A stretch of 64,000 nt of DNA. Origin: Zooshikella sp050749885 (GTDB lineage: Bacteria > Pseudomonadota > Gammaproteobacteria > Pseudomonadales > Zooshikellaceae). Location: the NCBI RefSeq assembly GCF_050749885.1, contig NZ_JBOIUB010000005.1:62001-126000 (forward strand), in the 5' to 3' direction. A program made the position numbers and the translations under genes. Positions within the stretch are counted from its first letter, which is position 1; every line of letters starts with the position of its first letter. The notes under the pieces are model-generated. The model saw only the letters and a program-made list of their open reading frames with translations, did no database searches and was not told the origin of the DNA. Shown here in pieces: positions 17,967 through 27,659 of this stretch.

Positions 17967-19667
17967 GTGTTACACAATCCTGGCCATATGATGTTGTATT
18001 ATCAAAATGACTCTTTTGGGGGCAGAAAAGCCTACCGCCTATTGCTCTGTTGTCTTGGGCTTACAGGTACAGTCCTGCTATCAGGCTGTCAAACCAGTAA
18101 ACCACTAACCTCCACTCAAATTCCCGATCCTGACACGCCTCAATCTGTTTTTTCCTGGTTTCACCAAGAGCCTGCAACCCAGTCACTCTCAGCTGAGGCC
18201 GCTGCACGTGCAGACCAGGAAACACTAAAGCAGTCCACTACAGCAACATCAAACACCACTCAGCTCAATAATGTCTGGATAAGATTAAGCCAGCAGTTCT
18301 CCTTACCGTATCCTATTGACCATCCACGTATACAACGGGAAATTGCCTGGTTCAAAAAACACCCCAAATACATTCAGCGAGTGAACCAAAGAGCAGAACC
18401 TTACCTGTTTTACATCACTGAACTTGTGGAACAGCGTGGACTACCGACTGAACTCGCCTTACTCCCAGTAATTGAGAGTGCTTATGATCCTTTTGCCTAC
18501 TCGCCTGGACGCGCTTCAGGACTTTGGCAGTTTATTCCCAGTACGGGGAAATACTTTGGACTTAAACAAAACTGGTGGTATGACGGTCGCCGAGATGTTG
18601 TTGCCTCGACAAATGCAGCACTCGACTACTTAAGCAAACTGTATAGTCATCTTGGTGATTGGGAACTGGCTCTAGCCTCTTATAATGCTGGCGAAGGTAC
18701 CATTCTTAAAGCGATGCGCAGAAATAAACAAGCAGGTAAACCTCAAGACTATTGGTCTCTCGATCTACCTAGAGAAACTGAACAATATGTCCCTCGTTTG
18801 CTGGCTTTAGCGCATATCATCGCGAATACTGATCGCTATGACATTAAAATGCCTGCTGTCGCCAATAAACCTTACTTTCAAAAAGTGAAAACGCAAGGCC
18901 AAATTGATTTGGCACTAGCTGCTGACATGGCGGCCTTACCACTGGACACCCTTTACCAATTAAATCCTGGGTTTAATCAGTGGGCCACTGATCCTAATGG
19001 ACCCCATTACTTACTTGTCCCCATTACCCAAGCAAGTCAGTTTCAGGATGCCTTACAAAAGCTCCCACCCAAAAAGCGTATGCAATGGCAACGTTATCAG
19101 GTCAGGCGGGGAGACTCACTGATCGCGATTGCCAATCGATTCCAAACACGAACTAAAGTGATTCAGCAAGCCAATAAGCTGTCTAGCCACCGTATTCGTA
19201 TAGGGCAAACATTGCTTATTCCTCAAGCAAGCCAGCTACTGAGTCAATACACGAAAACACGTGCTCAACGCCGCCGTGGTAAGCAGGCCAGCGTTGCAGC
19301 TCAAGGCAAGTCAGTGTATTACAAAGTGAAACGAGGCGACTCATTTTGGCATATTGCCCGTCAATATGATGTCAGTGTAAGCGCATTGAGCCGATGGAAT
19401 AACCTATCACCAAGAGATACCTTAAAACCAGGCCAACGTTTAGTCGTACAATTAAATAATGTACGATCCAGCGCTCACACCCCGACTCAAAAAAGAAAAG
19501 TAAAACGCAAGGTAAACTATAAAGTACGTAAAGGTGACTCTCTTTATAGAATTGCCTCGCGTTTTAATGTGCGTGTCGATGATATCCAAGACTGGAACCA
19601 ACTACAGCACACTAATCTAAAACCAGGACAAGCACTTACCTTGTTTGTGAATGTGACAGGCACTTAA
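17967..19667 (+). CDS. mltD: MltD, membrane-bound lytic murein transglycosylase D with three LysM repeats
   Basis: This lipoprotein cleaves the MurNAc–GlcNAc bond of peptidoglycan to give 1,6-anhydro ends. The signal peptide ends in the lipobox LLSGC (Cys41 counted from the GTG). The SLT domain (about 140–290) holds the catalytic Glu170 in LPVIESAYDP and the typical GRASGLWQFIPSTGKYFGL. Three LysM modules follow, beginning YQVRRGDSL, YKVKRGDSF and YKVRKGDSLY. The frame opens at a GTG (17967). An ATG pair at 17988 is an equally plausible start and still leaves a full signal peptide. Confidence 0.94.
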   Translation: MLHNPGHMMLYYQNDSFGGRKAYRLLLCCLGLTGTVLLSGCQTSKPLTSTQIPDPDTPQSVFSWFHQEPATQSLSAEAAARADQETLKQSTTATSNTTQLNNVWIRLSQQFSLPYPIDHPRIQREIAWFKKHPKYIQRVNQRAEPYLFYITELVEQRGLPTELALLPVIESAYDPFAYSPGRASGLWQFIPSTGKYFGLKQNWWYDGRRDVVASTNAALDYLSKLYSHLGDWELALASYNAGEGTILKAMRRNKQAGKPQDYWSLDLPRETEQYVPRLLALAHIIANTDRYDIKMPAVANKPYFQKVKTQGQIDLALAADMAALPLDTLYQLNPGFNQWATDPNGPHYLLVPITQASQFQDALQKLPPKKRMQWQRYQVRRGDSLIAIANRFQTRTKVIQQANKLSSHRIRIGQTLLIPQASQLLSQYTKTRAQRRRGKQASVAAQGKSVYYKVKRGDSFWHIARQYDVSVSALSRWNNLSPRDTLKPGQRLVVQLNNVRSSAHTPTQKRKVKRKVNYKVRKGDSLYRIASRFNVRVDDIQDWNQLQHTNLKPGQALTLFVNVTGT

Positions 19668-19707
19668 AGCCAGCTCTACCCACCATTTAGTTATCTTGTT
19701 GATCGGC

Positions 19708-19743
19708 GGCTATAACCTATTACAATCCTCATAGGTTATAGCC
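19708..19743 (+). terminator. Stem-loop after mltD
   Basis: A perfect 13-bp stem GGCTATAACCTAT / ATAGGTTATAGCC with a 10-base loop lies 40 bases after the mltD stop. There is no T-run, so termination would rely on other factors, or the stem may protect the 3' end. Confidence 0.5.
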
Positions 19744-19918
19744 AGCCTCCCCCCTTAATCTGTTCTTTGTTATTAAGAAATATCAATCCACCCAACATTA
19801 TCCCGCACGCCAGATATACTGATAAGAGTAATCATTTTAGATTGTGTTTCTGACGTAATAATAATGACATCTTGCGTAGTATTTCCAACTAACGACTCAG
19901 TCATGCTTGAGGGATAAA

Positions 19919-21835
19919 ATGCACCAACAGGCTTTACCCAGCACAAATCACTCAGTAAAACATTGGACCTTTATTAGCGGGTTACAATGGCTGATTTTAG
20001 TGACAGGGTTTATGGCTTACTACCTTGCGTTTGCAAGTGAAACACCTGTCTCCGTAGCAACACCCAAAGCAGCTCTTTCCCCTATAATTAAAGTATCAGC
20101 TATAGCACTACACGGTGAACCTCAATACCCTGCTGATTTTAAGCATTTTAATTATGTTAACCCTAATGCCCCCAAAGGTGGAAAGATCACCCTCTCGGCA
20201 CTTGGTACCTTTGATACCTTAAATCCTTATACCTTAAAAGGCACCAGCCCGGTAAACACCCCCGGTTTTTTTGTTTATGGCATCAATGAAAATAATGAAA
20301 CCCTATTAATGGGTACGACAGGTGATAACCGTGTCGGTGATGAATATCAAACCGCCTACGGTTTGATTGCAGAGAATATTGAGTTTCCTGCAAATTACGA
20401 CTGGGTTATTTTCCACATACGACCAGAAGCGCGTTTTCATGATAACACCCCCATCACTGCTCAAGATGTTGTCTTTTCCTTTAATACCCTCATTAAGCAA
20501 GGGCATCCTCGCTATAAACTTGTTTATACAGACGTTAAAGATGCTATTGCCCTTTCAAAACAGCAGGTCAAATTCTTACTCTCGGGGAGTAGTCGGCGTA
20601 GCCTGATACTTCGGCTTGGCGAACTACCGGTATTATCAGCAGCCTATTGGACTGATCGGAATTTTGCTGCCACTACCCTTGAGCCGCCCCTTAATAGTGG
20701 GCCTTATCGAATGACTAAAGTAGAGCCCGGGCGAAGTATTACCTTTAAACGCGAAAAAAATTACTGGGGAAAATCATTACCCATCAATCGCGGGCGATAT
20801 AATTTTGATACGGTTGAGTACCTTTTCTTTCAAGAAAGCACTGTCGCATTTGAAGCATTTAAAGCTAACCAGTACGACTTTCGCCTGGAACATATCGCCA
20901 GGCAGTGGGAAACCTCTTACCATTTTCCAGCCGTCCAATCAGGCAAGGTGATCAAAGAAGTCATTCCTCATCGTGAACCAGCCTCATTACAAGGTTTTTT
21001 TTTAAACAGTCGACACTTTCCGTTTAATGATATTGCCTCCCGAGAGGCGATTGCCTGGACCTTTGATTTTGAGTGGACAAACAAAGTTCTGTTTCATGAG
21101 GCGTATCAACGCTCAAACAGCTTATTTGCCAATTCGGACTTAGGTAGCTTTGGTCCTCCAACACCAGAAGAGCGAAAGCTACTCTCGCAGTTTAAACTGC
21201 CTGCAAAAATTAAAGAAAAACCCTTCAAGCTTCCAAATATCCATGATGGCACAATTCGCGATCGACAACGTATTGCCTTAAGAAAACTCACTGCAGCAGG
21301 TTGGCGCATGCAAAAAGGTAAGCTGGTCAATACTCAAGGCATACCTTTTACATTTGAAGCATTAGACTACCAACAAAGTAGTTCGCGAATACTGCTCCCT
21401 TTACAAAAAAACCTGAAACGAATAGGTATTGAGATGCGTATTCGCATCGTCGATAGTGCTTCTTATCAAGAGCGCCTCAAGCAATTTGACTTTGATATGA
21501 CAACACTGGCGTTGTCTCAATCGCTCTCTCCTGGGCAAAATTTAAAGTCATTGTTTCACTCTTCTCAAGCCGCTGTACCCGGCTCACTTAACTTGTCGGG
21601 TATACAGCTGCCCGCTGTAGATCAACTTCTCACGATGATAACTGAGGCACACAGCCGTAAAGAGCTTCAGCTATTTACGCGTAGTTTGGATAGAATACTG
21701 CTCTGGCATTACTTTATTATTCCACATTGGTACTTAAATTATCATCGGGTAGCGTATTGGAAACATTTGCAAAGGCCTGCTATTTCACCGCCCTATTCAT
21801 TCTGCTTTGAGTGCTGGTGGGTAAATGATCAATAA
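19919..21835 (+). CDS. Extracellular solute-binding protein family 5 (YejA-like), first copy
   Basis: This periplasmic oligopeptide-binding protein is related to YejA. A hydrophobic leader (about 22–45) is followed by the family opening ALHGEPQYPADFKHFNYVNP and NAPKGGKITLSALG, then the binding core with FHDNTPITAQDVVFSFNTL. The start is the ATG at 19919 (638 residues). GAGGG at 19909–19913 is well placed for it, and the TTG 12 bases upstream is part of that ribosome site region. It is the first gene of the Yej-type operon and a paralogue of the next gene. The second copy is closer to canonical YejA. Confidence 0.88.
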   Translation: MHQQALPSTNHSVKHWTFISGLQWLILVTGFMAYYLAFASETPVSVATPKAALSPIIKVSAIALHGEPQYPADFKHFNYVNPNAPKGGKITLSALGTFDTLNPYTLKGTSPVNTPGFFVYGINENNETLLMGTTGDNRVGDEYQTAYGLIAENIEFPANYDWVIFHIRPEARFHDNTPITAQDVVFSFNTLIKQGHPRYKLVYTDVKDAIALSKQQVKFLLSGSSRRSLILRLGELPVLSAAYWTDRNFAATTLEPPLNSGPYRMTKVEPGRSITFKREKNYWGKSLPINRGRYNFDTVEYLFFQESTVAFEAFKANQYDFRLEHIARQWETSYHFPAVQSGKVIKEVIPHREPASLQGFFLNSRHFPFNDIASREAIAWTFDFEWTNKVLFHEAYQRSNSLFANSDLGSFGPPTPEERKLLSQFKLPAKIKEKPFKLPNIHDGTIRDRQRIALRKLTAAGWRMQKGKLVNTQGIPFTFEALDYQQSSSRILLPLQKNLKRIGIEMRIRIVDSASYQERLKQFDFDMTTLALSQSLSPGQNLKSLFHSSQAAVPGSLNLSGIQLPAVDQLLTMITEAHSRKELQLFTRSLDRILLWHYFIIPHWYLNYHRVAYWKHLQRPAISPPYSFCFECWWVNDQ

Positions 21836-21855
21836 GGACAGGAAAAATACTACTT

Positions 21856-23739
21856 ATGTCAACTTGCCAATTAAAAAGCAAACATCATCCTATCAACGTA
21901 CTTTTTTTACTGGCAACCTTGCTAGGCTTAGCCCTTGCTGTTCAAGCTGAAGAAAAGATCCATAAAAGTCATGCCATTACCATTCATGGTAAACCCAAGT
22001 ACCCTGCAGACTTTACTCACTTTGACTTTGTCAATCCTGATGCCCCTAAAGGTGGTACTTTACGCCTGGCAGCTATCTCCTCAAGTGGTTTTGATAGTTT
22101 AAACCCCTTTATCGTTAAGGGAATTGCTGCTAGTGGGATGACAGCGCTCTACAATAATTATTTTTATGACACACTTCTTTATCACAGCGAAGATGAACCT
22201 TTTACCATGTATGGCTTATTGGCAGAACAAATGGAATGGCCAGAAAACCGTGCTTGGATTATTTTTCATCTACGTAAGAACATCCATTTTCATGACGGAC
22301 ACCCCCTAACGGCTGAAGATGTCGTATTTAGCTTTAACTTGTTGCAAAAAGAAGGACACCCTATATACAAAACCTATTATGCCAATGTTGAACAAGTCGA
22401 GGCGCTCGATAAATGGCGGGTAAAATTTACCTTTACACCAGGTGATAATCGGGAACTGGCCATGATCATCGGCCAGTTTGCTGTTTTACCTAAACACTAC
22501 TGGAGCCAGCACACTTTTAATAAAACCACACTTACACCACCGATTGGCAGTGGTCCCTATACCATCAGCCAAGTTGATGCTGGTCGCTCCATTACTTATA
22601 AGCGAGACCCTAACTACTGGGGTAAAGACCTCCCTGTAACCCGTGGAAAATACAACTTTGAGACCATTCGTTATGATTACTATCGTGACCCAACCGTTGC
22701 TATAGAAGCATTAAAAGCGGGTGAATATGATGTTCGGCTTGAAAACAGTGCTAAAAACTGGGCAACCCAGTATGAGGGTAAGCTATTCACCAGCCAGGCC
22801 ATGGTCAAGAAAACCCTACCAAACTTATCACGTGCTGGTTTGCAAGGCTTTATATACAACATTCGCCGCCCTGTTTTTGCAGATAGCAAGGTACGCCAAG
22901 CATTAAGTTATGCCTATGATTTCGAGTGGGCCAATAAAAATTTGTTTTATAATAGTTACGAACGCACTGACAGTTTTTTTGAAAACTCTGAAATGGCCTC
23001 CTCAGGCCTCCCATCACCTGATGAACTAAAAATTCTTGAACCCTATAAAGATCAACTTCCTGAAGCGCTTTTCACTCAAGCTTTTGAGCTACCCAAAACG
23101 GATGGTTCAGGTAATAACCGACAACAATTACGGCAAGCACTTCGTTTACTCAAAGAAGCAGGATATACCTTAAAAGAAGGCAAGCTTGTCAATAAAAAAA
23201 CCAATACACCTTTTACCTTTGAAATATTGCTCACTCAACCTGAAATGGAAAGAGTTATTCTGCCGTTTCAAGAAAGCTTAAAAAAGCTGGGTATCGAGAT
23301 GACCATCCGACAAGTTGATGCTCAGCAGTATGTCAAACGCGTACAAAGCTTTGACTTTGATATGATCATTGGTGGATTTGGGCAAAGTCAGTCACCAGGG
23401 AATGAGCAACGTGACTTCTGGCACTCTTCGCAGGCAGATATTCAAGGTAGTCGTAACTATATTGGTATCAAAAACCCCGTTGTTGATGACCTTGTTAATA
23501 AAATTATTACCGCATCCAGTCGCGAAACATTAATTAACTACTGCCGCGCATTAGACCGTGTTTTACTGTGGAATCACTATGTGATCCCTCAGTTTCATAT
23601 CAATCAACATCGCCTTATTTATTGGAACAAATTTGGTCAACCTAAGATTTCACCCAAATACACCTTTACCTTAGATACTTGGTGGGAAGATCCCCAAAAA
23701 GCCGAAAAAATAAAGTCTTTGCGTAAAAAAGCCAACTAA
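21856..23739 (+). CDS. yejA: YejA-like oligopeptide ABC transporter substrate-binding protein, second copy
   Basis: This 627-residue family 5 binding protein has a cleavable signal peptide (hydrophobic about 12–31, ending VQAEE). The family landmarks are HAITIHGKPKYPADFTHF, DAPKGGTLRLAAIS, FHDGHPLTAEDVVFSF and the C-terminal YNPxR-equivalent region. It delivers peptides (in enterics, microcin C-type peptides through Yej) to the YejBEF transporter in the inner membrane. It follows the first paralogue by 20 bases and precedes yejB, so the two copies may broaden substrate range. Confidence 0.88.
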   Translation: MSTCQLKSKHHPINVLFLLATLLGLALAVQAEEKIHKSHAITIHGKPKYPADFTHFDFVNPDAPKGGTLRLAAISSSGFDSLNPFIVKGIAASGMTALYNNYFYDTLLYHSEDEPFTMYGLLAEQMEWPENRAWIIFHLRKNIHFHDGHPLTAEDVVFSFNLLQKEGHPIYKTYYANVEQVEALDKWRVKFTFTPGDNRELAMIIGQFAVLPKHYWSQHTFNKTTLTPPIGSGPYTISQVDAGRSITYKRDPNYWGKDLPVTRGKYNFETIRYDYYRDPTVAIEALKAGEYDVRLENSAKNWATQYEGKLFTSQAMVKKTLPNLSRAGLQGFIYNIRRPVFADSKVRQALSYAYDFEWANKNLFYNSYERTDSFFENSEMASSGLPSPDELKILEPYKDQLPEALFTQAFELPKTDGSGNNRQQLRQALRLLKEAGYTLKEGKLVNKKTNTPFTFEILLTQPEMERVILPFQESLKKLGIEMTIRQVDAQQYVKRVQSFDFDMIIGGFGQSQSPGNEQRDFWHSSQADIQGSRNYIGIKNPVVDDLVNKIITASSRETLINYCRALDRVLLWNHYVIPQFHINQHRLIYWNKFGQPKISPKYTFTLDTWWEDPQKAEKIKSLRKKAN

Positions 23740-23766
23740 TGTCATGTCATTGCCAATGGCCCCGCT

Positions 23767-23788
23767 TATACCCACAGCGAAGGGTATA
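23767..23788 (+). repeat. Stem-loop TATACCC/GGGTATA between yejA and yejB
   Basis: The 7-bp stem TATACCC/GGGTATA with an 8-base loop may tune expression of the binding protein over the permeases. Similar ACCCTT/AAGGGT hairpins recur at 50555–50586 and 59132–59147. Confidence 0.45.
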
Positions 23789-23818
23789 ACTATCAGTTTG
23801 CTTTAAAGAGGCTTGTTG

Positions 23819-24895
23819 ATGCTGGTTTATATTATCCGACGCTTATTGCTCATCATTCCAACCATATTTGGCATCATGCTCATCAACTTCATTATTATAC
23901 AGGCCGCCCCTGGTGGCCCTGTTGAGCAGATGCTGGCCCAACTCCAAGGACTTCAGACAGGAGCTGGCAGTCGTCTTGGTGGGACAGGTGCCGATATTGC
24001 TCAACCAGATGGACAGTACCGAGGCGCTCAAGGTCTTCGCCCAGAGTTAATTGCCGAAATCAAAAAGCTTTATGGATTTGATAAACCACCCTCTGAGCGC
24101 TTCTGGATGATGTTAAAAAACTACGCAACATTTAACTTTGGCCAGAGTTTTTTTCGGGATCAAGATGTTATTGATTTAATTATTGATAAATTACCCGTAT
24201 CAATATCACTGGGGCTTTGGACAACCTTATTAGTCTATTTAATATCCATTCCCTTAGGCATTAAAAAAGCTGTCAAACATGGTAGTCGGTTTGATGTTTG
24301 GACATCAACAACCATTATTGTAGGCTATGCCATTCCCAACTTTTTGTTTGCGATTTTACTGATCGTACTCTTTGCAGGAGGTAGCTATTTTAACTGGTTT
24401 CCCTTGCGAGGGCTTACCTCCAATAATTTTGACCAACTCCCCATTTGGCAACAGGTGCTCGATTATTTTTGGCATTTAGTGTTGCCTATTACAGCAATGG
24501 TGGTGAGTGGCTTTGCAACACTCACCATGCTCACTAAAAATTCTTTCTTAGATGAAATACATAAGCAGTATGTCTTAACGGCAAAAGCTAAGGGATTGTC
24601 TGAAAAACGAGTGCTCTATGGACATGTTTTTCGTAATGCTATGCTGATCGTGATTGCCCAAATCCCTGCCGCGTTAGTCGGTATTTTCTTGACCAGCTCC
24701 TTACTAATTGAAGTGGTTTTCTCCCTTGACGGGTTAGGTTTACTGGGCTTTGAGGCCGCCTTAAGTCGTGACTATCCCGTGGTTTTTGCCACCGTGTATA
24801 TCTACACCTTAATTGGTTTACTCCTGAAGTTAGTTGGTGATATCACCTATATGATTATTGACCCCAGAATTGATTTTGAAAGCCGGGAAGGTTGA
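23819..24895 (+). CDS. yejB: YejB-like ABC transporter permease
   Basis: This permease of the DppB/OppB type has about six membrane helices, beginning LVYIIRRLLLIIPTIFGIML. A long periplasmic loop with PGGPVEQMLAQLQG is typical of YejB. The cytoplasmic EAA loop reads AKAKGLSEKRVLYGHVFRNA and contacts the ATPase. The ATG at 23819 is chosen because AAAGAGG (23805–23811) is 7 bases upstream; the in-frame TTGs at 23813 and 23816 fall between. It overlaps or abuts the next gene, consistent with coupled translation. Confidence 0.92.
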   Translation: MLVYIIRRLLLIIPTIFGIMLINFIIIQAAPGGPVEQMLAQLQGLQTGAGSRLGGTGADIAQPDGQYRGAQGLRPELIAEIKKLYGFDKPPSERFWMMLKNYATFNFGQSFFRDQDVIDLIIDKLPVSISLGLWTTLLVYLISIPLGIKKAVKHGSRFDVWTSTTIIVGYAIPNFLFAILLIVLFAGGSYFNWFPLRGLTSNNFDQLPIWQQVLDYFWHLVLPITAMVVSGFATLTMLTKNSFLDEIHKQYVLTAKAKGLSEKRVLYGHVFRNAMLIVIAQIPAALVGIFLTSSLLIEVVFSLDGLGLLGFEAALSRDYPVVFATVYIYTLIGLLLKLVGDITYMIIDPRIDFESREG

Positions 24896-24897
24896 CT

Positions 24898-25935
24898 ATG
24901 TGGATTATGCAAAAGCTGAGTCCCATTAATCAGCGTCGCTGGCAAATATTTAAAAATAATCGGCGAGGCTATTACTCACTATGGGTTTTTATCATCCTGT
25001 TCGGGTTTTCACTTGCGGCTGAGTGGATAGCCAACGATAAGCCCATTCTAATTAAATTTCAGAACAGTTATTACTTTCCTGTCGTCAAAACCTACTTTGA
25101 AACCGATTTTGGTGGAGAATTTGCGACAGAAGCAGATTACACAGACCCTTATGTACAAGAATTAATTGAAGGAGAAGGCTGGCTGGTTTGGCCTCCCATT
25201 CCCTACAACTATGACACCATTATTAAAGACCTTCCTGTACCTGCGCCTGCCCCCCCCTCTTCAGACAACTGGTTAGGCAGTGATGATAAAGCCCGGGATG
25301 TGGTGGCTAGAATTATATACGGCTTTCGTATTTCTGTTTTGTTCGCCCTGACACTCACGATCTTTAGTTCCATTATTGGCATTATTGTGGGTGCAGCTCA
25401 AGGCTATTACGGTGGTAAAGTTGACTTAATTGGTCAACGCCTGATTGAAGTATTTTCCGGGTTACCCACTTTGTATTTACTGATTATTTTATCCAGCTTT
25501 GTCAATCCTAATTTTTGGTGGCTACTGGGAATCATGTTGTTATTCAGCTGGATGCAACTGGTGGATTTAGTGCGAGCCGAGTTTTTACGAGCCAGAAACC
25601 TGGAATATGTCCGTGCGGCCAGAGCACTTGGTATCAGTAACTTCGTCATTATGTTTAGACATATGCTACCAAATGCAATGGTTGCAACCCTGACTTACCT
25701 GCCATTCATCTTAACTGCCGCGATTTCAACATTAACCTCATTAGACTTTTTAGGTTTTGGCCTACCCGTCGGCTCACCCTCATTAGGTGAACTGGTTGCT
25801 CAAGGTAAGAATAATTTGCAGGCTCCCTGGCTGGGACTGTCAGCCTTTATAACACTCAGCTTGATATTGACACTACTGGTCTTTGTTGGTGAGGCCGCTC
25901 GTGATGCTTTTGATCCCAGGAAACTCCCTGTATGA
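24898..25935 (+). CDS. yejE: YejE-like ABC transporter permease
   Basis: This second permease is of the DppC/OppC type, 345 residues from the ATG at 24898. That ATG follows GGAAGG inside the end of yejB; the TTG at 24892 is less likely. It shows the N-terminal SPINQRRWQIFKNNRRGYYS, a large periplasmic segment rich in aromatic residues characteristic of YejE, and the EAA loop ARALGISNFVIMFRHMLPN. With YejB it forms the peptide channel. Its last four bases (ATGA) overlap the start of the ATPase gene. Confidence 0.92.
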   Translation: MWIMQKLSPINQRRWQIFKNNRRGYYSLWVFIILFGFSLAAEWIANDKPILIKFQNSYYFPVVKTYFETDFGGEFATEADYTDPYVQELIEGEGWLVWPPIPYNYDTIIKDLPVPAPAPPSSDNWLGSDDKARDVVARIIYGFRISVLFALTLTIFSSIIGIIVGAAQGYYGGKVDLIGQRLIEVFSGLPTLYLLIILSSFVNPNFWWLLGIMLLFSWMQLVDLVRAEFLRARNLEYVRAARALGISNFVIMFRHMLPNAMVATLTYLPFILTAAISTLTSLDFLGFGLPVGSPSLGELVAQGKNNLQAPWLGLSAFITLSLILTLLVFVGEAARDAFDPRKLPV

Positions 25936-27512
25936 GTCAACCATCATTATTAGAAGTTGAAAATCTGATGATTCAGTTTGGCCAACAAACTGCAGTTAGT
26001 GATATTAGTTTTACTTTGAATAGGGGTAAAACATTAGCGCTTGTAGGTGAAAGTGGATCAGGAAAGTCAGTAACTGCGTTAGCCACTTTAGGGCTGCTCC
26101 CTGCACAAGCTCACTTTCCTAAAGGGAGTGTTCGCTGGCAAGGACAAGAGCTGTTAGGCGCAACTGATGTCGCCTTACGACGTCTTCGAGGCAACCGTGT
26201 CAGCATGATCTTTCAAGAGCCTATGACCTCCCTCAACCCACTGCACACCGTTGAAAAGCAAATCAGTGAAACCATTCTGTTACACAGTGGCACCACCCAA
26301 AACGAAGCGCGACAGCAAACACTTGCCCTACTCGAACAGGTCGGTATTCGTGACGCCAAACGTCGCCTTCAAGCATTTCCGCACGAGCTATCAGGTGGCC
26401 AGCGACAGCGGGTGATGATTGCGATGGCGTTAGCCAATAAGCCTGACCTGCTCATTGCTGATGAACCAACCACGGCATTAGACGTCACGGTTCAACGTCA
26501 GATCTTAGAATTGCTCAAATCATTGCAGCAACAAACTAACATGGCACTTCTACTCATTAGTCATGACCTGAACCTGGTTGAGCATATGGCCGATCACGTC
26601 TGCGTTATGCAACAAGGACACGTGGTTGAGCAAGGACCTCTGCAGTCGGTGTTTAAGTCTCCACAACATGAGTATACCCAACACTTACTGGCATCAGTCC
26701 CTTCTGGCTCACCGCAACCGTTACCAGAGCAAACAAAAACGCTTTTGACCGTTGACCAGTTAAAAGTTTGGTTTCCAATCTACAAAGGCATTTTTAAACG
26801 TATTTCAGGCCATATTCGTGCTGTTGATGATATTAGCTTTTCACTTAAACAAGGGGAAACCCTGGGTATTGTTGGTGAAAGTGGTTCAGGAAAATCAACG
26901 CTTGGCTTTGCCTTACTGAAGCTAGTCAATGCGCAAGGCTCAATTTCATTTAATGACAATCCTATCCATCAGCTAAAACAAAAAGCATTCCGGCCACTGA
27001 GACGTTCAATCCAAATTGTGTTTCAGGACCCTTTTGGTAGTTTGAACCCTAGAATGACTATTGCTCAGATCATCGGCGAAGGCTTAATAGTCCATCAAGC
27101 CAAGCACAAAGATCAGCATGCACAATGGATAGCACAAGCCCTGGAAGATGTTGGTTTGCCGAATGAAGTTCAGCACCGTTATCCGCATGAGTTTTCAGGT
27201 GGGCAACGCCAGCGAATTGCGATCGCTCGTGCCTTGGTTTTACGTCCAGAGTTAATTATTCTGGATGAACCTACTTCAGCACTAGATCGGACCATTCAAC
27301 GACAGATACTTGATTTATTAAAGACATTACAACAAAAGTATCAACTCAGTTATATTTTCATTAGTCATGATTTAGCGGTAGTGAAAGCGATCAGCCACAA
27401 AGTGATTGTTATGCAGTTTGGTAAAGTTGTGGAGCAAGGGGCTGCGCAGCAGGTACTTGAGAACCCTCAGCACCACTACACACAAAGTTTACTACAGGCT
27501 GCCTTTTGGTAG
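25932..27512 (+). CDS. yejF: YejF-like ABC transporter ATP-binding protein (two ATPase domains fused)
   Basis: This 526-residue protein has two complete ATPase cassettes. The first has Walker A GESGSGKSVT, signature ELSGGQRQRVMIA and Walker B LLIADEPTTALD. The second has Walker A GESGSGKSTLG, signature EFSGGQRQRIAIA and Walker B LIILDEPTSALD. It powers peptide import through YejBE. The start ATG overlaps the yejE stop (ATGA), so translation is coupled. It is the last gene of the operon; fabI follows after 147 bases. Confidence 0.95.
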   Translation: MSQPSLLEVENLMIQFGQQTAVSDISFTLNRGKTLALVGESGSGKSVTALATLGLLPAQAHFPKGSVRWQGQELLGATDVALRRLRGNRVSMIFQEPMTSLNPLHTVEKQISETILLHSGTTQNEARQQTLALLEQVGIRDAKRRLQAFPHELSGGQRQRVMIAMALANKPDLLIADEPTTALDVTVQRQILELLKSLQQQTNMALLLISHDLNLVEHMADHVCVMQQGHVVEQGPLQSVFKSPQHEYTQHLLASVPSGSPQPLPEQTKTLLTVDQLKVWFPIYKGIFKRISGHIRAVDDISFSLKQGETLGIVGESGSGKSTLGFALLKLVNAQGSISFNDNPIHQLKQKAFRPLRRSIQIVFQDPFGSLNPRMTIAQIIGEGLIVHQAKHKDQHAQWIAQALEDVGLPNEVQHRYPHEFSGGQRQRIAIARALVLRPELIILDEPTSALDRTIQRQILDLLKTLQQKYQLSYIFISHDLAVVKAISHKVIVMQFGKVVEQGAAQQVLENPQHHYTQSLLQAAFW

Positions 27513-27659
27513 CCCCAGAGGAAAAAAAGGCTGGTTAACATAAAGACACACTGATAAGTCTCGCCAGCGAGGCTTGGATTCTCTATACTTCACAGCCTTT
27601 AAGTCAACCCAACCATTTCTTGGGATTTATAGTCCCTCCCAAACAATAGGAAACAACAT

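Noticed and set aside
27513..27659. Hairpin CTCGC-CA-GCGAG between yejF and fabI as a terminator
   Set aside because: Only five base pairs, a two-base loop and no T-run, so it is not supported.
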